From: CAVQWT01 sp963810815
GTDB taxonomy: Bacteria > Pseudomonadota > Gammaproteobacteria > Burkholderiales > Casimicrobiaceae
Assembly (NCBI GenBank): GCA_963810815.1
Contig: CAWEPB010000007.1
Coordinates: 992,001 to 1,056,000 of the forward strand
DNA: 64,000 bases
Reading direction: 5' to 3'
A program made the translations under genes and the position numbers. Below are positions 10,356-19,617 of the stretch, piece after piece. Within the stretch, counting starts at the first letter, position 1. Every line of letters begins with the position of its first letter. The notes beneath the pieces were generated by a model. It did no database searches, was not told the DNA's origin, and saw nothing but the letters and a program-made list of their open reading frames with translations.

Positions 10356-11033
10356 ATGCTCGAGTTCGAAATCCGCCAGCTGGTCGAGCAAATGCTGCTC
10401 GTCTTCGCCGCCCTGTTTCCGATCCTCAACCCGGTCGGCACCGCGCCGTTCTTCCTCGCGCTGACCGCGGGCGCGACCAGCGAGGAGCGCCAGCGGCTGG
10501 CGCGCCGCGTCGGCTGGAACGCCCTCCTGCTGCTGCTGGGTTCGTTCCTGTTCGGCACCTACGTCATCGAGTTCTTCGGCGTTTCGGTCCACGTGGTCAA
10601 GCTCGCCGGTGGCATCCTGCTGTGCGGGATGGCGTGGACGATGCTGCGCGACCCCGGCACGGAGGGCCCGGACAGCACCCCGCGGCCGACGGCCGCCGCG
10701 CTGGAGTCGCGCGCGTTCTATCCGCTGACGATGCCGCTGACCGTCGGTCCGGGCAGCATTTCGGTGGCGATCACCCTGGGCGTCCAGCATCCGCACAGCC
10801 TGCGGTCCCTGGCCGTGCACCTGTCGGGGTCGCTGATCGGCATCTTCCTGCTCGGGCTCTCGGTGTGGCTGATCTATCGCTATGCCTCGGCGCTGACCCG
10901 CCTGCTCGGCCCGACCGGCACCAGCGTGATGCTGCGGCTGTCGGCGTTCATCCTGATGTGCATCGGCGTGCAGATCGCGTGGAACGGCCTGTCGGCGCTG
11001 CTGGGGACGGTGCCGACGATTCGTCCGCGCTGA
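10356..11033 (+). CDS. MarC family integral membrane protein
   Basis: The 225-residue product is a multi-spanning inner-membrane protein of the MarC (UPF0056) family, whose function is not established despite its name. It has six hydrophobic segments and the conserved FPILNPVGTAPFFL near residues 20-35, plus FYPLTMPLTVGPGSIS in the middle. It is transcribed away from rlmB across a gap of only 44 bases, and converges with the beta-barrel gene, from which a GC-rich hairpin separates it. Confidence 0.9.
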   Translation: MLEFEIRQLVEQMLLVFAALFPILNPVGTAPFFLALTAGATSEERQRLARRVGWNALLLLLGSFLFGTYVIEFFGVSVHVVKLAGGILLCGMAWTMLRDPGTEGPDSTPRPTAAALESRAFYPLTMPLTVGPGSISVAITLGVQHPHSLRSLAVHLSGSLIGIFLLGLSVWLIYRYASALTRLLGPTGTSVMLRLSAFILMCIGVQIAWNGLSALLGTVPTIRPR

Positions 11034-11052
11034 CGCCGCCTGCACCGCGGCG
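11034..11052. terminator. Possible bidirectional terminator hairpin
   Basis: CGCCGC and GCGGCG form a perfect 6-bp stem with a 7-base loop, placed exactly between two converging stop codons (marC and the beta-barrel gene). There is no T run, so the termination strength is uncertain. Confidence 0.4.
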
Positions 11053-11054
11053 GG

Positions 11055-13193
11055 CTAGAAGTCCCAGCGCCAGCCGGCGTAGTAGAACCACCGGTCGGCC
11101 GAATCGGAAACGAAGTCGCCGTTGCTCTTGGTCCGTTCCATCGCCCCTTCGGCCTCCAGCGAAAACCGCGGGCGGATGAACCAGACCACGCGCAGGCCGG
11201 GTGTCCAGCGGGTCAACCGCGTGTTGCTGGAGTCGGACTGCTGGTAATAGCGCAGCATCGGCTGGATGGTCAGCGGCTCGATCGGACTGAACCGGTAGTC
11301 GGCACCCGCCTGCCAGCCGTCGAGCAGCGAGCCGCGCAGCACGCTGCCGTTGAGGACCAGGACGTCGCGCCACGGCGTCAGCGAATTGCCGATCGCCTGC
11401 AGCGTATACGTCTGGACGTTGCCGCTGCCCGGCTGCGCCGGCGCGAATTCGGTCGCCGATATCCCTGAAATGCTCGACAGCCGGAAGTCGAAGCCGACCT
11501 GCCACTGCGGATTGATCTGCTGCGTGAAGCCGATCAGGTAGACCTTCGAGATCGGCGTCACCGCCTTGGCGAGATCGCGCATTCCGGAGGTGCCCAGCAT
11601 CGCCAGCAGCTGGTCGAAGGAAACGCCCGGCGCGCCGACCATCGCGTTGGTCAGCTGCAGCGTCGGCGAGCGGCGGTAGTCGGCCAGCAGGTTCACCGCG
11701 GTGCCGGTGGGAAACTGCCAGGTTCCCTGCGCCATCGCGATGTTCGTCGCGGCGAAGATCGGATCGTAGTCGAGGAGCGCGTAGAGCATTCGGACTTCGT
11801 CGAAGTAGCGCAGTTCGGCGCCGACGCCGACGCGGTCGGTCGAGCTGCCCGCCTTCTGGTAGATGCCGAAGAGGTTCGCGCTGGTCCGCGGAAGAATGTT
11901 GTCGAAGTCGACGCTCGCGCCGGCAAACGACTTGGTCGGGCCGATGGTCGACTCGGCGGGCTGGCCGGCGACACCGTTCAGCCGGTTCCCCGGCCCGATC
12001 CCGATGCTGGCCCAGAGGCCGTCGAAGCGTCCCAGCACGCCACCGCTGGTCGCCGACTGCCGCCCCAGCCGCGCGAAGAAGTTGTTCGGCGCGTAGCGCG
12101 TTTCGGCATAGAGCGCATTCATCCGGTTGCGGTTGTTGCCATCCCGGAGGAAGTTCCAGGTGTAGTTGTCGCGGAACACGAAACGGGTGTCCCAGGGCCC
12201 CTCGCGCCAGCGTCCGGTGACGTCGGCGATGGTGACGAGCTGCGACTGGTCGACGGCCGTCAGGCGCGCGGTGTCGATCGTCGTCGCGTTGGTCGCGGGA
12301 GTCACCGTCGTCGTGGTCGTCTCGACCTGCGACTGCCCCCCGTAGTAGTACTGGGCGACGCTGCCCCACGCGGTGTAGAGCGGCGGGATCGGCGTCGCGC
12401 CCGGCGCTCCGCCGCCGAGGACCGGGGCCACCTTGAGTTCCGCCAGCCGGGCACGCACGCGATCGGCGCCGGGACCGTCGGGATACAGCTTGAGGTAGAG
12501 CTCGTATTCGGCACGCGCCCGTGCGCTTTCGCCGAGCTTCTCCCGGGCGATGCCGATCAGTTCCTGCGCCTCCTGCGAGAAGATATTGGGCGGCAGGTTC
12601 AATACCCGGTTCAGGTTCAGCGCGGCGGTTTCGAAGTCGCCCGCGGCGAGCGCATCGCGAGCGGTGTTCATCAATGGGACGGCCTGCTTGTCGAGCTCGG
12701 TCGTCGGCGCCACGGCGCTCGGTGGCGGTGCCACCCCGGCCGGCCGGGCCGGAGTGAGGCGCGCGATCTGCGCCGCCGACAGCGGTATGGTCAGCAGGAT
12801 CGTGCGGTTGTCCTCCGGGCGAAGCCGGAAATTCACCGGCGCGGCGAAGCGGATTTCGATGCGGCGCTGCTGACCCGCCGGTTGAGGCGGATAGCTCACG
12901 TCGAACCGTGGCACCAGGTCCGAAGGCGGCGAACGACGCTGCTCCTCCCGCGTGCCTATGGTTCCTTCCTCGCCGGCGGTGATCTGGAAGAACACCTGCA
13001 CCAGTTCCCCGCTCGATTGCGGCGCATGGCGCAGGTACTGGATCAGCGCCGCGAAGCGGATGCGCACCAGCGCGTTCGTCCCGTCGTGGGTCACCTCGAC
13101 CATGTCCAGGATCTGCGCCTCGGCCGCGCCGGCGACGCAGAGGAGGATGCCGGTGAGCCAGGCCAGTACGAGGCTGCGAAGGTTTGCGCGCAT
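11055..13193 (-). CDS. TPR-containing outer-membrane beta-barrel protein of the multiheme cytochrome operon
   Basis: The product is about 712 residues. A signal peptide (residues 1-27, ending GAAEAQ) is followed by a beta-rich periplasmic domain to about residue 130. Then comes a TPR-like helical region with ARDALAAGDFETAALNLNR and LGESARARAEYELYLKLYP. The last 430 residues have alternating, aromatic-rich strands, and the chain ends GWRWDF, with the terminal Phe typical of proteins inserted by the BAM complex. It is the last gene of the operon after two multiheme c-type cytochromes and has no CXXCH motif. By analogy with porin-cytochrome conduits (MtrB-type logic) I infer that it forms the outer-membrane component. 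Sequence alone does not show that it encloses a cytochrome; it could instead be an export or adhesion barrel. Confidence 0.78.
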   Translation of the reverse strand: MRANLRSLVLAWLTGILLCVAGAAEAQILDMVEVTHDGTNALVRIRFAALIQYLRHAPQSSGELVQVFFQITAGEEGTIGTREEQRRSPPSDLVPRFDVSYPPQPAGQQRRIEIRFAAPVNFRLRPEDNRTILLTIPLSAAQIARLTPARPAGVAPPPSAVAPTTELDKQAVPLMNTARDALAAGDFETAALNLNRVLNLPPNIFSQEAQELIGIAREKLGESARARAEYELYLKLYPDGPGADRVRARLAELKVAPVLGGGAPGATPIPPLYTAWGSVAQYYYGGQSQVETTTTTVTPATNATTIDTARLTAVDQSQLVTIADVTGRWREGPWDTRFVFRDNYTWNFLRDGNNRNRMNALYAETRYAPNNFFARLGRQSATSGGVLGRFDGLWASIGIGPGNRLNGVAGQPAESTIGPTKSFAGASVDFDNILPRTSANLFGIYQKAGSSTDRVGVGAELRYFDEVRMLYALLDYDPIFAATNIAMAQGTWQFPTGTAVNLLADYRRSPTLQLTNAMVGAPGVSFDQLLAMLGTSGMRDLAKAVTPISKVYLIGFTQQINPQWQVGFDFRLSSISGISATEFAPAQPGSGNVQTYTLQAIGNSLTPWRDVLVLNGSVLRGSLLDGWQAGADYRFSPIEPLTIQPMLRYYQQSDSSNTRLTRWTPGLRVVWFIRPRFSLEAEGAMERTKSNGDFVSDSADRWFYYAGWRWDF

Positions 13194-13230
13194 GTCGTGG
13201 ATGAGGTCGCGTTCGGAAGTGGGCGAAGGG

Positions 13231-16200
13231 TCAGAAGCCGCCGTCGGTCGGGCGGTGCTCGCCGGTACGCGACTTCTTGATCGTCGTGAAGGTCGAGTCG
13301 TTGTACTGGTGACAGCTGCCGTTGCAGTTCCGCAATTCGGCGACCGTGTAGAGGATCTGCGGCGAGTCCACCTTCTTGTGCGAGCCGGGCTTGAAGGTGG
13401 ACGCGTGGCAGCCGGCACAATCGGGCTTGTAGGCCGGCGCGGGCCAGGCGAGCACCTCGTTGTTGTTCTTGTGGCACGACGTGCAGGTGAGGCCGGCGCT
13501 GTGCGCCTTGTAGCCGGGCGACAGGTGGCTGTAAGTGCCGAGCGGCGTCCAGCCCGTCGTCCGGTGACAGGCGTCGCAGGACTTGGTCGTGACGAAGTGT
13601 CCGGCCGACTTGCCCCGCGCCGACGTGCCGTTGTGGCAGGTGGCACAACTTCCCGGCGTCACCCCGGTATGGGTAAAGGTTGCCGGGGTCCACGCGGTGG
13701 TGCGATGGCAGGAGTCGCAGGACAGCGTCGTCGGCAGGTGGGTGGAGGGCTTGCCGCGCGCGGTGGTGCCGTTGTGACAGGTCGCGCAGCTGCCCGGCGT
13801 CACGCCGGTGTGGCTGAACGTCGCCGGGGTCCAGCCGGTGGTGCGATGGCAGGTGTCGCACGACGCCGTCGTCGGCACGTGGTTCGCCGTCTTGCCGCGC
13901 GCGGTGGTGCCGTTGTGGCAGGTCGCGCAGCTGCCCGGCGTCACGCCGGTGTGGCTGAACGTCGCCGGCGTCCAGCCGGTGGTGCGGTGGCAGGTGTCGC
14001 ACGACGCCGTCGTCGGCACGTGGTTCGCCGTCTTGCCGCGCGCGGTGGTGCCGTTGTGGCACGTCGCGCAGCTGCCTGGCGTCACGCCGGTGTGGCTGAA
14101 CGTCGCCGGCGTCCACCCCGTGGTGCGGTGGCAGGTGTCGCACGACGCCGTCGTCGGCACGTGGTTCGCCGTCTTGCCGCGCGCGGTGGTGCCGTTGTGG
14201 CAGGTCGCGCAGCTGCCCGGCGTCACGCCGGTGTGGCTGAACGTCGCCGGCGTCCAGCCGGTGGTGCGGTGGCAGGTGTCGCACGACGCCGTCGTCGGCA
14301 GGTGGTTCGCGGTCTTGCCGCGCGCGGTGGTGCCGTTGTGGCAGGTCGCGCAGGTGCCGGGCGTGACGCCGGTGTGGCTGAACGTCGCCGGGGTCCACCC
14401 GGTGGTGCGGTGGCAGGTGTCGCACGACGCCGTCGTCGGCACGTGGTTCGCTGTCTTGCCGCGCGCGGTGGTGCCGTTGTGGCAGGTCGCGCAGCTGCCC
14501 GGCGTCACGCCGGTGTGGCTGAACGTCGCCGGCGTCCAGCCGGTGGTGCGGTGGCAGGTGTCGCACGACGCCGTCGTCGGCACGTGGTTCGCTGTCTTGC
14601 CGCGCGCGGTGGTGCCGTTGTGGCAGGTCGCGCAGCTGCCCGGCGTCACGCCGGTGTGGCTGAACGTCGCCGGGGTCCAGCCGGTGGTGCGGTGGCAGGT
14701 GTCGCACGACGCCGTCGTCGGTAGGTGATTGCCCGCCTTGCCGCGCGCCGCGGTGCCGTTGTGGCAGCTCGCGCAGGTCCCCGGCGTGATGCCGGTATGG
14801 CTGAAGGTCGCCGGGGTCCAGCCGGTGGTGCGGTGACAGGTGTCGCACGACGCCGTCGTCGGCACGTGGTTGCCCGCCTTCCCCCGCGCTGCGGTGCCGT
14901 TGTGGCAGCTCGCGCAGGTGCCCGGCGTGATGCCGGTGTGGCTGAACGTCGCCGGCGTCCACCCGGTGGTGCGGTGGCAGGTGTCGCACGACGCCGTCGT
15001 CGGCACGTGGTTGCCCGCCTTCCCCCGCGCCGCGGTGCCGTTGTGACAGGTCGCGCAGGTGCCTGGCGTCACCGCCGTATGGCTGAACGTCGCCGGCGTC
15101 CACCCGGTGGTGCGGTGGCAGGTGTCACACGACGCCGTCGTCGGCAGGTGATTGCCCGCCTTGCCGCGCGCCGCGGTGCCGTTGTGGCAGCTCGCGCAGG
15201 TCCCCGGCGTGATGCCGGTATGGCTGAAGGTCGCCGGGGTCCAGCCGGTGGTGCGGTGACAGGTGTCGCACGACGCCGTCGTCGGCACGTGGTTGCCCGC
15301 CTTGCCGCGCGCGGCGGTGCCGTTGTGGCAGGTCACGCAGGTGCCCGGCGTCACCGCCGGTGTGGCTGAAGGTCGCCGGCGTCCAGCCGGTGGTCCGGTG
15401 ACAGGTGTCACATGACTCGTTGGTCGGGACGTGCCCCCCGGACTTGCCCCGGGCCGCCGTACCGTTGTGGCAACGTCGCGCAGGTGCCCGGCGTGATGCC
15501 CGTATGGCTGAAGGTCGCCGGCGTCCAGCCGGTGGTGCGGTGGCAGGTGTCGCACGACGCCGTCGTCGGCACGTGGTTGCCCGCCTTGCCGCGCGCCGCG
15601 GTGCCGTTGTGACAGGTCGCGCAGGTGCCGGGCGTCACGCCGGTGTGGCTGAAGGTCGCCGGCGTCCACCCCGTGGTGCGGTGACAGGTGTCGCACGCCG
15701 CCGTCGTCGGCACGTGGTTGCCCGCCTTCCCCCGCGCTGCAGTGCCGTTGTGGCAGGTCGCGCAGGTGCCCGGGGTGATGCCCGCATGGCTGAAGGTCGC
15801 CGGCGTCCACCCCGTGGTGCGGTGGCAGGTGTCGCAGGACGCCGTCGTCGGCACATGGTTGCCCGCCTTTCCCCGCGCCGCGGTGCCGTTGTGGCAGCTC
15901 GCGCAGGTGCCCGGGGTGATGCCCGCATGGCTGAACGTCGCCGGGGTCCAGCCGGTGGTGCGGTGGCAGGTGTCGCACGACGCCGTCGTCGGCACGTGGT
16001 TGCCCGCCTTCCCGCGCGCCGCGGTGCCGTTGTGGCAGCTTGCGCAGGTCCCGGGCGTGATGCCCGCATGGCTGAACGTCGCCGGCGTCCACCCGGAGGT
16101 ACGGTGGCACGAATCGCAGGCTGCGGTCGTCGGCACATGGCTGGTCGGTTTGCCGCGCGCCGCGCTGCCGTTGTGGCAGGTCGCGCAGGAACCGGCGGCG

Positions 16201-16739
16201 ACACCCGCGTGGCTGAAGGTGCTCCCGGTCCAGGTCGACGTGCGGTGGCAGGTGTCGCAGGAGGCGGTCGTGGCGACGTGGCCGGACGGCTTGCCCGTGG
16301 CGGTGGCGCCGTTGTGGCAGGACGCGCAGGTGCCGGGAACGATGCCGGCGTGAACGAAGCGCGCGCCGGTGAAGGTGACCGTGTTGTGGCATGCCTGGCA
16401 CGGTTGCTGGGTCGGCGCATGCGAAGGCGGCATCGTGGTCGAGCTCACCCGCGCCCCGGCGCCGTGGCAGCCCGCGCAGGCGCGTGGCGTGCCCTTGAAC
16501 ACCCCGCGGACGTGACAGGTCTCGCAGCGGGTGAACTCGTGGGCGCCGGTCAGGGCGAAGCCCGTCGCAAGGTGCTGCGAGACCGCGCGTGTCGTCGTCG
16601 GGTTGGCCTGCGCCATCGCCCGGTTCGGCGCCAGCGACGCCGCCAGGATGCAGACCATGGCCACGACGCTCGCCAGCGTGATCGCGGCAACGCGGATCCA
16701 GGCGGGGAACGCGGAATATTTCCGAATGCGGTCGTTCAT
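13231..16739 (-). CDS. Giant repeat-built multiheme c-type cytochrome, about 46 hemes (two apparent +1 frameshifts)
   Basis: The frame opens MNDRIRKYSAFPAW with a long signal/anchor segment ending NRAMAQA. Three CXXCH motifs follow (CETCH, CAGCH, CQACH), then twenty 47-residue repeats of two CXXCH each, then CTSCH, CAGCH and a CX3CH-like CNGSCH: 45 CXXCH plus one CX3CH. Each repeat contributes CHNG, GNH, CDTCH and FSH, so two hemes come with two spare His, matching bis-His ligation. It should be a periplasmic or surface electron wire. The ATG overlaps the stop of the 24-heme gene by 4 bases. Reading is broken by one extra base near 15470-15475 and one near 15351-15362. Removing both gives one chain of 1168 residues with intact repeats across both joins. 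As written, translation stops at 15408. Real pseudogene or consensus error cannot be decided here. Confidence 0.85.
15351..15362. other. Second apparent +1 frameshift site in the giant cytochrome
   Basis: Here the text is tcaccgccggtgtgg. Equivalent positions in other repeats read one base shorter (tcacgccggtgtgg or tcaccgccgtatgg). The extra base shifts the frame just before a VTPGTCVTCHNG segment. Confidence 0.75.
15470..15475. other. First apparent +1 frameshift site in the giant cytochrome
   Basis: Other repeats read ttgtggcaggtcgcgcag; here it is ttgtggcaacgtcgcgcag, one base longer. In frame order this is reached first and turns CATCHNG into CATLPQR, ending at a stop at 15408. Confidence 0.75.
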
Positions 16740-18553
16740 GGTCGTGCTCCGGTCGTCGCGCCCTGGCGCGCTTCGGTCGGGACGGACAGCGAAGTGCCGC
16801 CCAGCCCCTTGATTTCGCGGAAATTGCGCGTCGTGTGGCAGCGTTCGCAGGCCGCCCCGTACTCGCCGTGATGGATGTCGTCGCCGCGGTGGCAGGCGAT
16901 GCACTCGCGGCCGACCGCCGGAATCTTTTCGCCCGGCAGCCGGTGACAGGCGCCGCAGGCAAGTGGCCGGTGAGCACCTTCCAGCGTGAACCGGGTCCGG
17001 CGATCGTGGTTGTAGTCCCAGACGCGCCAGTCGCGCGCGTTGTGGCACTGCGCGCAATCGGAGCCCAGCGTCAGCTTGTGCTTGTCATCCTTCGCGTGGC
17101 AGGCGGCGCACTCCGACCTGGCGTCCTTGTACGCGGGCGTCAGGTGGCACTCGCGGCACTCGACGCGCGCATGGCGGCCGACGAGCTGGAACCGTGACTT
17201 GTTGTGGTCGAAGCGAACGGACTTCTTCCAGTCCACGGTCTCGTGGCACTGCTCGCACTGTCGGCCGAGTTGCTCGCGATGCTTGTCGTCCTTCCGGTGG
17301 CACGAGTGGCAATCGGTCCTGAGCTTGTCCTGGTAGACATGGCCCACGTGGCAGCTGTCGCACCGGGTTGCAGCGTGCTTGCCGAGCAGCGGGTATTTCG
17401 TGTCGCGCTCGTGCCGGAACACGATGTCCCGCCACGACTTGTCGGTGTGGCAGCCGTCGCACCGGTCGCCATAGCGGCTCTTGTGCTTGTCGTCCTTGCG
17501 GTGGCAGGCGATGCAGGTCTGCGCCGTCCCCTTGAAGCTCTTCGGGTCGCGGTGGCAGTCCTTGCACTCGACGTCCTTGTGCTTGCCGCGGAGCCTGAAG
17601 ACCGACAGATCGTGGTCGTACCGCGTCTCCCGCCAGTTGCGCTCGGTATGGCAGTCGCCGCAGACGGTGCCGAGGGTCGCGTTGTGCTTGTCGTCCTTCT
17701 GGTGGCAGCCGACGCAGGTGGTCGGCGTCTTCGCCAGGCCCGGCGTCACGGTGTGACAGGACTCGCACCTGGCCGGCGCGTGCTTGCCGCGCAATGCGAA
17801 GCGGGTGTCGCGATCGTGGCGGAACGCCGCCGTGTCCTTCCAGTCCGCCGCGTTGTGGCAGGCCTCGCACTTCTCGCCCAGCCGGCCGCGGTGCTGCTTG
17901 TCGTCCTTGCGATGGCATCCGGCGCAGGTCAGCGGCGCCCCCTTGAACACGTTGTCGGCGTGGCAGCTCTTGCACGTGGCCGGAACGTGCTTGCCCGTCA
18001 GCGCGAACTTGGTCCTGGAATGGTCGAAGCGCGCCTCCTTCCAGTTGGCCTCGGTGTGGCACTCGGCGCAACGCGGCCCCAGCGCACCGCGGTGCTTGTC
18101 GTCCTTGCGGTGGCAATCGTTGCATTCGCTGGAGGCCTCGCGGTGTTTCTTCCCCGCAACGTGGCAGGCGCGACACTCCGACCTGAGGTGCGCGCCACGG
18201 AGGACGTAGTCGGTCTTCGTGTGGTCGAAACTGCGTTCGTCGAGGGCCACGATGTTCACGTCACGCCCCTTGTGGTCGGTGTGGCAGCTGCGGCAGGCCT
18301 TGCCCTCGAGGCGTCCGTGGTAGCCCCGCTTCGCCGCGACATCCGCGCCGACCGGCTTGTGGCAGTCGCGGCACAGTCCGTCCTGCGCGGCGCGGTCGAA
18401 CTTGACGTGGCAGTTCGAGCACTCCGCCTCGTACTTCGCGTGGCCCGCGATGACCTTGCCCGGCATCAGCACGCCCTCGAGCGCCTGCGCCGCGGCCGGG
18501 GACGTCCCCAGCGCGAGCCAGACCGGCAGGAAGCACCATCGCAGCCATGTCAT
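16736..18553 (-). CDS. 24-heme c-type cytochrome (cytochrome c3/c7-like triheme repeats)
   Basis: The product is 605 residues with a signal peptide (residues 1-22, ending SPAAAQA), so it is periplasmic. I count 24 CXXCH motifs. After four N-terminal motifs comes a unit of about 70 residues with three hemes, marked by CHRKDDKH, CHTExxW, FDH and GKH. The unit occurs six times in full and once truncated. Conserved His outside the CXXCH motifs (in FDH, GKH, DKH) offer bis-His ligation for each heme. The protein ends with a short non-heme tail. It starts 15 bases after the membrane protein gene and overlaps the giant cytochrome by ATGA. It is the probable first soluble electron acceptor from the inner-membrane component. 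Confidence 0.93.
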   Translation of the reverse strand: MTWLRWCFLPVWLALGTSPAAAQALEGVLMPGKVIAGHAKYEAECSNCHVKFDRAAQDGLCRDCHKPVGADVAAKRGYHGRLEGKACRSCHTDHKGRDVNIVALDERSFDHTKTDYVLRGAHLRSECRACHVAGKKHREASSECNDCHRKDDKHRGALGPRCAECHTEANWKEARFDHSRTKFALTGKHVPATCKSCHADNVFKGAPLTCAGCHRKDDKQHRGRLGEKCEACHNAADWKDTAAFRHDRDTRFALRGKHAPARCESCHTVTPGLAKTPTTCVGCHQKDDKHNATLGTVCGDCHTERNWRETRYDHDLSVFRLRGKHKDVECKDCHRDPKSFKGTAQTCIACHRKDDKHKSRYGDRCDGCHTDKSWRDIVFRHERDTKYPLLGKHAATRCDSCHVGHVYQDKLRTDCHSCHRKDDKHREQLGRQCEQCHETVDWKKSVRFDHNKSRFQLVGRHARVECRECHLTPAYKDARSECAACHAKDDKHKLTLGSDCAQCHNARDWRVWDYNHDRRTRFTLEGAHRPLACGACHRLPGEKIPAVGRECIACHRGDDIHHGEYGAACERCHTTRNFREIKGLGGTSLSVPTEARQGATTGARP

Positions 18554-18568
18554 CGCCCGTCTGCGTCC

Positions 18569-19519
18569 TCAGTACATGTGCACGGCGACCACGTGCGCGA
18601 TCGCGCTGGCCACCAGCAGCCAGAACAGCGGCACGTGGAGAACGTGCCACCACGAGAACAGGCGCTCGAACACGGCCAGCTGTGCGAGGCGCTGGACACA
18701 ACGCAGATGCACGTCGATCAGGGCCAGCCGGCGCGCCACGCGCCGCTCGAGCCGCTGCCGGCTCCAGCCCTCGGTCGCGGCGATCGCCCCCAGCACCCGG
18801 CGCACCTCCGCCGCACACGCACGCCGCTCGCGCCCCGCGGCGAAGCCCAGCAGGAAGAACGGGACCGGTTGGGACAATCCGGCCGCTCCGACGGCTTCCG
18901 CGCGGTTCGCGAAGGCGTCGAGCCGGGCGACCGCCTCCGGCGCCAGCAGGAGCAGATCCCGCATCGCCGCCGTGTCCGTCCCGGTCTCCTTCCGCAGGTC
19001 CGCCAGGGTCTCGTGCTCGCCGTGCATACCGCGGTGGATCCGCCCGTACAGGAACCGACCGACGAGGCCGCTCGCCGCGACCAGCGCCATGCAGAGGAAG
19101 GCGACGGTTGCATTGAGCGAACCGAATTCCAGCTTCGAATGGAGCACGATCAGCAGCGGACCGACGATTCCCATCGCCATGTGCACCAGGAAGAACGGCC
19201 GGGCATCGCCCCAGGCCCGGATCGCGCGGACGCGCTTGCGCAGCGGATACGCGAGGAGCAGCAGCATCGAGACACCGCCGGCGACGCCCAGCCAGTAGCC
19301 GGTGTCCGACCCCGGCGTCCATCGTCCCGCCGCCGCGCCGAAGAGCGCCGCCGCCAGCAGCAGGCCGACCACGACGAGAACCAGACCGTCGCGACTGCGC
19401 GGACGGGACCTGGTGCGCGCGGGCCGCGGCGCCGGCTGCGCCACGACCGGCGCTACAATCGTCCCCATCATGGTGGTGGAGGCCGCGGCGAACGCGCCCG
19501 GCGGTATCCGCGCGCTCAT
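18569..19519 (-). CDS. Multi-spanning membrane protein with paired histidines, probable b-type cytochrome/quinol-side component
   Basis: The product is 316 residues. A Pro/Arg-rich cytoplasmic N-terminus is followed by four membrane segments around residues 45-155, a soluble helical domain (residues 160-285) and a final membrane segment ending HVVAVHMY. Histidines lie in or next to membrane segments: FFLVHMAMG with IVLHSK, and WWHVLHVPLFW with SAIAHVVAVH. The two pairs could ligate heme b. No CXXCH or flavin motif is present. It is the first gene of the leftward cytochrome operon and is divergent from the Fe-S/flavin reductase gene, with about 100 bases between them. I infer that it carries electrons across the inner membrane. 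Heme binding is not proven. A shorter start at the internal MMGT is possible. Confidence 0.72.
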   Translation of the reverse strand: MSARIPPGAFAAASTTMMGTIVAPVVAQPAPRPARTRSRPRSRDGLVLVVVGLLLAAALFGAAAGRWTPGSDTGYWLGVAGGVSMLLLLAYPLRKRVRAIRAWGDARPFFLVHMAMGIVGPLLIVLHSKLEFGSLNATVAFLCMALVAASGLVGRFLYGRIHRGMHGEHETLADLRKETGTDTAAMRDLLLLAPEAVARLDAFANRAEAVGAAGLSQPVPFFLLGFAAGRERRACAAEVRRVLGAIAATEGWSRQRLERRVARRLALIDVHLRCVQRLAQLAVFERLFSWWHVLHVPLFWLLVASAIAHVVAVHMY

Positions 19520-19617
19520 GGCGCAGCGCTCCCGATGCCGGCGAGCGCCCGCGGTGCCGGCCGGTTGCGGTTAGACTGGCGAAATTCGAAAACCTGCATC
19601 ATTGCTGCCCTCGATCG

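Larger units (their letters stand above)
13530..16350. repeat. Twenty tandem 141-bp repeats encoding two-heme units
   Basis: The unit is 141 bp (47 codons), recognisable from the recurring gtgccgttgtggcag near 13766, 13907, 14048 and so on. Repeats 3-12 in protein order carry the TAARGKAGNH type and repeats 13-18 the TTARGKTANH type. Units 1, 2, 7, 19 and 20 are more divergent (ATATGKPSGH, SAARGKPTSH, TAARGKSGGH, TTARGKPSTH, TSARGKSAGH). Near-identity inside each block indicates local duplication or gene conversion. Confidence 0.92.

Noticed and set aside
13530..16350. CRISPR-like periodic repeats
   Set aside because: The 141-bp period is in frame, codes for heme units throughout and has no unique spacers.
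12952..16871. Long Arg/Ala- and Trp/Val-rich plus-strand frames over the cytochrome repeats
   Set aside because: They are antisense shadows of the 141-bp repeats; the minus-strand frame has the CXXCH motifs.
19454..19459. TACAAT on the plus strand as promoter of the Fe-S/flavin gene
   Set aside because: It lies inside the coding region of the divergent membrane protein, has no good -35, and is 160 bases from the start.
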